64,000 nucleotides of DNA, from contig NZ_VTTO01000023.1 of NCBI RefSeq assembly GCF_008364825.1, positions 1 to 64,000 of the forward strand. The letters run 5' to 3'. Numbering within the stretch: the stretch's first letter is position 1; every line of letters begins with the position of its first letter. The notes under the pieces were generated by a model. The model saw only the letters and a list, made by a program, of their open reading frames with translations. It was not told the origin of the DNA and did no database searches. The position numbers and the translations under genes are program-made. Origin of the DNA: Azospirillum sp. B21. Lineage in GTDB: Bacteria > Pseudomonadota > Alphaproteobacteria > Azospirillales > Azospirillaceae. Shown piece by piece: positions 52,559 through 64,000 of this stretch.

Positions 52559-53635
52559 ATGGCCTCGATCAGCATTCCGGGCAGCACTCCCGGCGGTTCG
52601 AAAATCCGCGTCGGCATCCTGGGCGCTTCCGGTTACACCGGCGCCGAACTGGTGCGCATGCTGCTGCGCCACCCGAACGTCGAGATCGCCGCCCTGACCG
52701 CCGAACGACAGGCCGGCAAGCCGATGGCGGAGGTGTTCCCGCATCTGGGCGGCTATGGCCTGCCCGATCTGGTGAAGATCGAGCAGCTGAAGTGGGACGG
52801 CCTGGACTTCATCTTCTGCGCCCTGCCGCACGGCACCACGCAGGAGGTGATCGCCGGCCTGCCCAGCGGGCTGAAGGTGGTCGATCTGTCCGCCGATTTC
52901 CGTCTGAGCGACCCGGCCGAATACGCCACCTGGTACGGGCATGAGCACCGCGCCGTCGACCTGCAGAAGGAGGTCGCCTACGGCCTGACCGAATTCAACC
53001 GTCAGGGCGTGCGCAAGGCACGGGTGGTGGCGAATCCGGGCTGCTACCCGACCTGCTCGCTGCTGCCCCTGCTGCCCCTGCTGCTGGAGAACCAGATCGA
53101 GCCGGGCGGCATCATCATCGACGCCAAGTCCGGCGTGTCGGGGGCCGGCCGCGACGCCAAGCAGGCCAACCTGTTCACCGAGGTGTCGGAGGGCTTCAAC
53201 GCCTATGGCGTCGGCCACCACCGCCACATGCCGGAGATCGAGCAGGAGCTGCGGCTGGCCGCCGGCCGGCCGGTCACCGTCTCCTTCACCCCGCATCTGG
53301 TGCCGATGAACCGCGGCATGATGGCGACGATCTATGTCCGCATGGCCGATGGCGTCACCGCCGACGACCTGCGCGCAACGCTGGCCGCCCGCTATGCCGA
53401 CGAACCCTTCGTCGGGGTGACGCCCGCCGGCGTGGTTCCGGCGACGCGTCATGTCCGCGCGTCCAACCACAATCTGATCGGCGTGGTCGCCGACCGCACC
53501 CCGCGCGGTGCCATCATCGTGTCGGTGATCGACAATCTGGTGAAGGGCGCCTCGGGCCAGGCCATCCAGAACATGAACGTCATGATGGGTCTGGGTGAGA
53601 CCACCGGCATCGATCAGGCGCCGCTTTTCCCGTAA
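52559..53635 (+). CDS. argC: N-acetyl-gamma-glutamyl-phosphate reductase
   Basis: A 358-residue cytoplasmic enzyme of arginine synthesis that reduces N-acetylglutamyl phosphate with NADPH. IRVGILGASGYTGAELVRMLLRHP binds NADP, the catalytic cysteine is Cys162 in NPGCYPT, and GVGHHRHMPEIEQEL contains the His pair. Length is normal for the family. It follows rpsI with its own leader after the terminator, a common neighbour order in alphaproteobacteria. Confidence 0.97.
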   Translation: MASISIPGSTPGGSKIRVGILGASGYTGAELVRMLLRHPNVEIAALTAERQAGKPMAEVFPHLGGYGLPDLVKIEQLKWDGLDFIFCALPHGTTQEVIAGLPSGLKVVDLSADFRLSDPAEYATWYGHEHRAVDLQKEVAYGLTEFNRQGVRKARVVANPGCYPTCSLLPLLPLLLENQIEPGGIIIDAKSGVSGAGRDAKQANLFTEVSEGFNAYGVGHHRHMPEIEQELRLAAGRPVTVSFTPHLVPMNRGMMATIYVRMADGVTADDLRATLAARYADEPFVGVTPAGVVPATRHVRASNHNLIGVVADRTPRGAIIVSVIDNLVKGASGQAIQNMNVMMGLGETTGIDQAPLFP

Positions 53636-53801
53636 CAACTCCGCACGAGGGGGCTGTGACAGCGTTGTGGCCCCCTGTCCGCACTGTTGCACGGAGGCAC
53701 CAATCGGGATTTGCTTTGCCCTGTCAATGCGAAATCAGGTGGTGCCTTAAGCCTTACGGTGTTTCAATCCCGCCCGTCATGCACGACTTCGGTACGACCT
53801 G

Positions 53802-54338
53802 ATGACCGGCCTTGTCCGCGCCTTCAACGGCATTCTGCCCACCATCGACCCGACCGCGTTCATCGCGGAAACGGCGGCGGTGATCGGTGATGTCGTGATC
53901 GGGGCGAACAGCAGCATCTGGTACGGCTGCACCGTGCGTGGAGACGTCAACGAGGTCCGAATCGGCGCTCGCACCAACATTCAGGACGGCACCGTGATCC
54001 ACGTGGCCTCTGAAGGGCAGGGCACCTACATCGGAGACGACATCACCGTCGGCCATATGGCGTTGCTGCACGCCTGCACGCTGGAAGACGGCTGCTTCAT
54101 CGGCATGAAGGCCTGCATCCTGGATGGGGCCTATGTCGAGTCGCGGGCGATGGTCGCCGCCGGTGCTCTGGTGACGCCCGGAAAGCGGGTGACGTCCGGA
54201 TTCTTGTGGGCCGGCAGCCCTGCTAGACCGGTTCGCGAGCTGACGGAGCGCGATCTCGCGGTTTTTCCGGTTCTCAGCCACCGTTACACGGATTTGGCGG
54301 AATCCTACCGGAAAAGCTGCTATGGAAGTGGAGCATAG
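53802..54338 (+). CDS. Gamma-carbonic-anhydrase-like protein
   Basis: A 178-residue left-handed beta-helix trimer protein (hexapeptide repeats such as IGDVVIGANSSIWYG). The three metal-binding histidines of gamma carbonic anhydrases are present: His67 in VIHV and His85 and His90 in VGHMALLH. It may hydrate CO2 or, as for many family members, bind zinc without known activity. ATG 53802 was chosen as the first in a good context. It is in a separate transcription unit from argC. Confidence 0.9.
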   Translation: MTGLVRAFNGILPTIDPTAFIAETAAVIGDVVIGANSSIWYGCTVRGDVNEVRIGARTNIQDGTVIHVASEGQGTYIGDDITVGHMALLHACTLEDGCFIGMKACILDGAYVESRAMVAAGALVTPGKRVTSGFLWAGSPARPVRELTERDLAVFPVLSHRYTDLAESYRKSCYGSGA

Positions 54339-54508
54339 GTCCAAGAACAGGTACGGTTCGGCCAATCGGCTGAGGTGTCGGAACACCACCGCACACCACA
54401 TGTTGGGATGGTCGCTGCCGCGCTTGCACATGGGCGGATGCTTCGGTTGATAGGTTCATCCCCCGCAGGCACTCTGATGGGGAAGGGTTCTGGAAGGGAG
54501 TGAAGACA

Positions 54509-55105
54509 ATGAAGACTATTGTTCGCGCGGGTCTGGCTGCCATCCCGGCCGCCATCGTCGCTTTCGGTCTGTCGGCGGCCGCCAATGCCCAGGACGCGAG
54601 CCTGGTCGGCAAGGGCACCGAGTGGTGCAACCCGGTCATCGGCTGGGGCAACGTCGCCGCCCGCACCGGTGACGGCGGCTACGTCATCCATCAGGGCAGC
54701 TATCCGTGCCCGCCGGCCGCCGCTGCTCCGGCTCCGGCCGCCGTCGCTGCGGTCCAGAGCGAATATCTGGTGTTCTTCGACTGGGATAAGTCGACCATCA
54801 CCCCGGCCGCCGATCGCGTGATCGGTGACGCGGTGTCGGCCATCCTGAAGAACGGTGGCGCCAAGATCCACGTCGTCGGCCACACCGACACGTCGGGCTC
54901 GCCGGCCTACAACCAGAAGCTGTCGCTGCGTCGTGCCGACGCGGTCAAGAAGGCTCTGGTCGCCAAGGGCATCCAGACTGCCAACATCACGACCGAAGGC
55001 AAGGGCGAGAGCCAGCTGCTGGTCCAGACCGGCCCGAACGTGCGTGAGCCGTCCAACCGTCGTGCGCAGATCCTGCCGCGCCTGCTGAACGCTCCGTCGT
55101 CCTAA
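54509..55105 (+). CDS. OmpA-family outer-membrane protein
   Basis: A 198-residue periplasmic or outer-membrane protein. A signal peptide ends near AAANAQ. A short beta-rich domain with CNPVIGWGNVAARTG is followed by an Ala/Pro linker and the OmpA peptidoglycan-binding domain (about 85-190): VVGHTDTSGSPAYNQKLSLRRADAVKKAL and EPSNRRAQI. ATG 54509 follows GGAAGGGAG; GTG 54500 is less likely. It tethers the outer membrane to peptidoglycan. It is a single-gene unit ending at a strong bidirectional terminator. Confidence 0.92.
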   Translation: MKTIVRAGLAAIPAAIVAFGLSAAANAQDASLVGKGTEWCNPVIGWGNVAARTGDGGYVIHQGSYPCPPAAAAPAPAAVAAVQSEYLVFFDWDKSTITPAADRVIGDAVSAILKNGGAKIHVVGHTDTSGSPAYNQKLSLRRADAVKKALVAKGIQTANITTEGKGESQLLVQTGPNVREPSNRRAQILPRLLNAPSS

Positions 55106-55173
55106 GGACGGATGGGAGGGGGCCGCTCCGGGGGTTTCGGAACGGCCTTTTCGCCAGCGGAAGAATCCGCAAG

Positions 55174-55212
55174 AAAAAGGCCGCGACGGGGTTTCCCCGT
55201 CGCGGCCTTTTT
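55174..55212. terminator. Strong bidirectional terminator
   Basis: A stem of 18 pairs, from AAAAAGGCCGCGACGGGG to its complement, with a three-base TTT loop, is flanked by A and T runs. It ends both the OmpA gene and the convergent PPOX gene. Confidence 0.95.
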
Positions 55213-55228
55213 CCGTTCCAGCCTGCTC

Positions 55229-55888
55229 TCAGGCTCCTGTTTGGGCCGGGTCCTGTTCCGGCTCCCCGGCCGTCAGCCGCAAGGGCACCACGCCCGCCCA
55301 CACCGGGTGGGCCATATCCTCCGGATCGTCGCTTGGCGGGCCGGAGCGCCGCTTGGCCGACGCCTCGGCGATCGGGAAGGCCAGCACGGATGTGGCCTTC
55401 AGCTCCTGTGCATTGGGCGCCCGCACCTTGGCGCTGCGGCCGGGTTCGATCTTCTCCATCAGGGCATCCAGGGCCGCGCGCTTCTCCGCCTCCTCCATCA
55501 CCAGCCGCGGCCGGCCGAAAAGCATGACCGAGCGGTAATTGACGGAGTGATGGAAGGCCGAGCGCGCCAGCACCCAGCCGTCGATCAGCGACAGGGTGAT
55601 GCAGGCCTCGCCCCCCTCCTGCAGCCGCCGGATCATCCGGCTGGAGGACGCGCCGTGGATCATCAGTTCGTCCCCCACGCGCCACGGAACCGTCGGGATC
55701 ACCATGGGGGAGGGGGTGCCGTGGCCCTTGATGGCGTCGTCGACGAAGCCGACGTGGCAGATCGGCGCCTCGTCGATGATCGCGTGGATCAGGGCGACGT
55801 CATGGCTGCCCCGGTCGCCCAGCCGAATCGGCCGGGTGCGCGGGGTCTGAGCCAAAGCGGGGGAGGAATCGGCGGGAAGGCTGGTCAT
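55229..55888 (-). CDS. Pyridoxamine-phosphate-oxidase-family protein
   Basis: A 219-residue PPOX-like flavin protein: HAIIDEAPICHVGFVDDAIKGHGTPSPMVIPTVPWRVGDELMIHGASSSRMIRRLQEGGEACITLSLIDGWVLARSAFHHSVNYRSVMLFGRP is the split-barrel core, with a C-terminal part rich in Ala and charged residues. The start at 55888 is preferred over an open frame reaching 56092, because that extra part overlaps the MocR start on the other strand. Such proteins with this divergent MocR partner are common and are thought to respond to pyridoxal compounds. Activity is not proved. Confidence 0.88.
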   Translation of the reverse strand: MTSLPADSSPALAQTPRTRPIRLGDRGSHDVALIHAIIDEAPICHVGFVDDAIKGHGTPSPMVIPTVPWRVGDELMIHGASSSRMIRRLQEGGEACITLSLIDGWVLARSAFHHSVNYRSVMLFGRPRLVMEEAEKRAALDALMEKIEPGRSAKVRAPNAQELKATSVLAFPIAEASAKRRSGPPSDDPEDMAHPVWAGVVPLRLTAGEPEQDPAQTGA

Positions 55889-56008
55889 TGTCGTGCTCAA
55901 GGCCGGAACTGTTGCGATGGCCGAGAATGACCGGCAAAATGGTTCTGCCGAAAGGTCCGGAATGTCGATTTCATAGGGACCAATCCACTCGCCCCAGGGA
56001 AGACCGTC

Positions 56009-57499
56009 ATGGCCAGGTCGGCAGTTCCGGTTCTGTCTAGCCTCGGGCCGGTGGCGCTCGACCGTGACGGAGCGGAGCCGTTGCACCGCCAACTCTACCG
56101 CGCGCTGCGTCAGGCGGTGCTGGATGGCCGCCTGCGTCCGGGGGAGCGACTGCCACCCAGCCGGGCGCTCGCCGCCGACTGGGGGCTGTCACGCAACACG
56201 GTGGTGACCGCCTACGACACGCTGCTGGCGGAGGGTTACGTCACCGGGCGGGTGGGGGTCGGCACCTTCGTCGCCGCCTCGCTTCCCGATGCGGCGCCCG
56301 GCAGCATTCCCGCCCGCGACGAAGTCCGCCGGGGTGTCGGCCTGTCCGTCCGCGGCCGTGTGTTGGCCGAGGCGCCGGCCATCGCGCGTGATCGGGTGGG
56401 GCGGCCCTTCGCGCTCGGCACGCCGGATCTCGGCGTCTTTCCCTTCGCCCTGTGGGCGCAGCTTCTCGGACGCTGCTGGCGCCAGGGCGGACGGGCGCTG
56501 GCGACCGAGCCGGACCCGCTGGGCCACGCTCCGCTGCGGGCGGAGATCGCCGCCTATCTGCGCGCCGTCCGCGCCGTCCGTTGCGAGCCGGAGCAGGTCG
56601 TCATCGTCTCCGGCGCGCAGCAGGGGCTTGCGCTGCTGGCGCAACTGCTTCTCGACCCCGGCGACGAGGCCTGGGTGGAGGAGCCGGGCTGGCCCGGCAA
56701 CCGCGCCGCCCTGCTGGGGGCCGGGGCGCGGCTGGTCCAGGTGCCGGTGGACGGGGAGGGCATCGACGTCGCCGCCGGCATGGCCCGCGGGGCCGACGCC
56801 CGGCTGGCGCTGGTCACCCCCTCCCACCAATTCCCCTTGGGCGTGACCATGAGCCTTGCGCGGCGCCTGCGCCTGCTGGACTGGGCGGCGGCCCGCGACG
56901 CCTGGATCGTCGAGGACGATTACGACAGCGAGTTCCGCTATGCCGGCCCGCCGCTGGCCGCCCTCCAGGGGTTGGACGGTGCCGGCCGGGTCATCTATGT
57001 CGGCAGCTTCAGCAAGGTGATGTTCCCGGCGCTGCGGCTCGGCTATGTCGTGGTGCCGCCCGATCTGGTCGAGCCGGTGCGCGCCGCGCGGCGCCATTTC
57101 GACGGCGGAACCAGCGTGGTGCCGCAGGCGGCCCTGCACCGTTTCCTCGTCGACGGCCATTTCGCCTCGCATCTGCGGGCCATGCGCTCCCTCTACGCCG
57201 CCAAGCGCACCGCCATCCTGGAGTCGATCGCAGGAGCCTTCGACGGCTTCGCCACGGCCGAAGCGGGGGAGGCCGGCATGCATGTCCTGCTCCGTCTGCC
57301 GCCGGACTGCCCCGACCATGCCCTGGCCGAGCGCGCCGCCCGCATCGGCCTGACCACGCCGCCGCTGTCCAGTTACCATCGTGCCGCCGACGGCATCGCC
57401 GGCAACGGCCTGCTGCTGGGCTTCGCCGCCCACGACCCGGCGACGCTCGACCGCGCGGTGCGCGATCTGGCGCGGTTGTGCGTCGATGATTGCAAATGA
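56009..57499 (+). CDS. MocR-type PLP-dependent regulator
   Basis: A 496-residue regulator made of a GntR-type winged helix (residues 20-88, EPLHRQLYRALRQAVLDGRLRPGERLPPSRALAADWGLSRNTVVTAY) and an aminotransferase-like domain. Lys336 in GSFSKVMFP should bind pyridoxal phosphate, and VEDDYDSEFRY has the aspartate that pairs with the cofactor. MocR proteins of the PdxR kind sense PLP and control pyridoxine or related genes. It is divergent from the PPOX gene with 120 bases between, holding GGTTC/GGGACC half sites that could be its operator. Confidence 0.9.
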   Translation: MARSAVPVLSSLGPVALDRDGAEPLHRQLYRALRQAVLDGRLRPGERLPPSRALAADWGLSRNTVVTAYDTLLAEGYVTGRVGVGTFVAASLPDAAPGSIPARDEVRRGVGLSVRGRVLAEAPAIARDRVGRPFALGTPDLGVFPFALWAQLLGRCWRQGGRALATEPDPLGHAPLRAEIAAYLRAVRAVRCEPEQVVIVSGAQQGLALLAQLLLDPGDEAWVEEPGWPGNRAALLGAGARLVQVPVDGEGIDVAAGMARGADARLALVTPSHQFPLGVTMSLARRLRLLDWAAARDAWIVEDDYDSEFRYAGPPLAALQGLDGAGRVIYVGSFSKVMFPALRLGYVVVPPDLVEPVRAARRHFDGGTSVVPQAALHRFLVDGHFASHLRAMRSLYAAKRTAILESIAGAFDGFATAEAGEAGMHVLLRLPPDCPDHALAERAARIGLTTPPLSSYHRAADGIAGNGLLLGFAAHDPATLDRAVRDLARLCVDDCK

Positions 57500-57779
57500 T
57501 TCACCGGCCGGGTTGCGGGTGCTGGATGGTATGTCAATTGGCCCGCCCGGATAACTCTTCGGCGTCAATTCATGTCCAGTCCGGATTGCCGCGCATTTGG
57601 GCTTACGGCTCGAAAACACTCCCGACCGTTGCGGCCCCTGACTTTTGCCGTCGAGCATATCCGGAAGTCAGGGGTTGCCTGATGGCTTGCCGGGTGAAAC
57701 CTTCGAGCGGGTGGCTTGTTTCCGTCCCGTGTTCCCGCGACACGTGTTCCGTCAATCGCTTCTCGAAAGTGCTGGACCC

Positions 57780-61157
<3,378 letters not shown>

Positions 61158-61233
61158 GAGGACAAATCCGCGGCGGGCATGGTGTGACGAAACCGCCGCG
61201 GGTATGTTCACGTCCGGAGAAGGCGACCCGGTG

Positions 61234-61358
61234 TCGACGCTTGCCCCCTCCCTAACCCTCCCCCGCAAACGCGGGAGAGGGGACTGCCGCCGCTTCGACG
61301 ATTACTCCCTCTCCCGCGAAGCGGGGGAGGAATGGGGAGGGGGCAAAGCTTTTGCGGC
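61234..61358. repeat. GC-rich nested inverted repeat (REP-like), copy 3
   Basis: The outer arms GACGCTTGCCCCCTCCC and GGGAGGGGGCAAAGC pair with little mismatch. Inside are CCCTCCCCCGC/GCGGGGGAGG arms and two smaller hairpins (CCCGC-AAA-GCGGG-like and CCCGC-GAA-GCGGG). It lies between the treS fusion and glgB genes. Confidence 0.8.
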
Positions 61359-61432
61359 GTTCCGGGCTGGACGGCGAGAGATCGACAGTCCATGAAGACG
61401 ATAGGGCCTCCACGAAGAAGGGCACTTGGCCA

Positions 61433-63733
<2,301 letters not shown>

Positions 63734-63742
63734 CAAATTCAA

Positions 63743-63765
63743 CCCTCTCCCGAGACGGGAGAGGG
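63743..63765. terminator. Hairpin after glgB, core of the GC-rich repeat family
   Basis: CCCTCTCCCG-AGA-CGGGAGAGGG is a perfect 10-bp hairpin ten bases after the glgB stop codon. No T run follows, so termination is not certain; the sequence matches the inner arm of the dispersed repeats. Confidence 0.6.
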
Positions 63766-63868
63766 TGGCGCACGTGACAACCCGCCATCGTTGCCAACCT
63801 TCCTTGACGGCGATGGGCGAAGGCTTTCTTATTGGATCCCTTGCGTCTTTTCAGGGAACCGGTGAGAC

Positions 63869-64000
63869 GTGCGCTGGCTGATAGTCGATAGGAACCCCGT
63901 TCCCTCCAATGACGACGCGATGCGGACCCGCCGGTCTAACCGTGAGGCGCTGTGCCGCCAGGGCCGTGAAACAATGGAACAGTCTCTGAAAACTGTTTCA
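63869..64000 (+). CDS. Possible start of a gene at the right edge
   Basis: From GTG 63869, 44 codons run open to the end of the window. In-frame ATG codons lie at 63920 and 63977. The residues before MEQSLKTVS do not resemble a known protein, so the true start may be one of the later ATGs. The sequence is too short to assign. The A/T-rich TTGACGG...TATTGG stretch at about 63804-63835 may be a promoter. Same-strand position after treS and glgB suggests a further gene of glucan metabolism, which is only inference. Confidence 0.3.
   Translation, partial: MRWLIVDRNPVPSNDDAMRTRRSNREALCRQGRETMEQSLKTVS

Noticed and set aside
53648..53676. AGGGGGC/GCCCCCT hairpin after argC as a terminator
   Set aside because: The stem is seven pairs with a 15-base loop and there is no T run, so it is too weak to call.

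Overview
The window reads as DNA from a high-GC alphaproteobacterium, most likely Azospirillum or a close relative. The grounds are the very GC-rich coding bias, the 180-kDa NAD-glutamate dehydrogenase, the complete fds-type formate dehydrogenase and urt urea transport operons, and the iteron plus repA-parA-parB replication block typical of Azospirillum secondary replicons. The same window carries rplM-rpsI and argC, so the replicon may be a chromid, or a plasmid replication module may sit in the chromosome.

Layout. 1-9.3 kb: the end of an HpaI-type aldolase, NAD-glutamate dehydrogenase, and an iron-type uptake unit (AraC regulator divergent from a TonB-dependent receptor and a DUF2218 protein). 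8.9-14.7 kb: a replication and partition module, with two replication-associated genes on the minus strand, an iteron array in two orientations, repA, parA, parB and two parS-like palindromes. 14.8-22.6 kb: a Tat-exported ABC solute-binding protein, a protein with an eight-fold cysteine nonapeptide repeat, and two large hybrid histidine kinases. 22.6-26.4 kb: a conspicuously A/T-rich island holding four genes that look like an ABC-three-component (ABC-3C) conflict system: a small membrane protein, a CTD-like subunit, a middle component and a Rad50-like ATPase. 26.4-35.5 kb: an HTH protein, an SMP-30 lactonase, a LysR regulator and fdsG-fdsB-fdsA-fdhD-fdsD. 35.6-43.8 kb: an L,D-transpeptidase, urtABCDE and a small secreted protein. 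43.9-51.3 kb: assorted single genes for acid phosphatase, two redox or flavin proteins, GST with a LysR regulator, an FGE-like protein, a ferritin-like protein, a SlyB-like lipoprotein and a thioesterase. 51.4-55.2 kb: rplM-rpsI, argC, a gamma-carbonic-anhydrase-like protein and an OmpA-type protein. 55.2-64 kb: a PPOX protein divergent from a MocR regulator, a trehalose synthase-maltokinase fusion and glgB, with the possible start of another gene at the right edge.

How the genes fit together. FdsGBA with FdhD and FdsD oxidise formate with NAD+, probably controlled by the upstream LysR protein through the inverted repeat before fdsG. UrtABCDE imports urea, and glutamate dehydrogenase links nitrogen and carbon flow. 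TreS-maltokinase and GlgB belong to trehalose, maltose-1-phosphate and alpha-glucan metabolism. The low-GC ABC-3C island is the most likely place for a little-described system. A family of GC-rich nested inverted repeats sits in several intergenic gaps.
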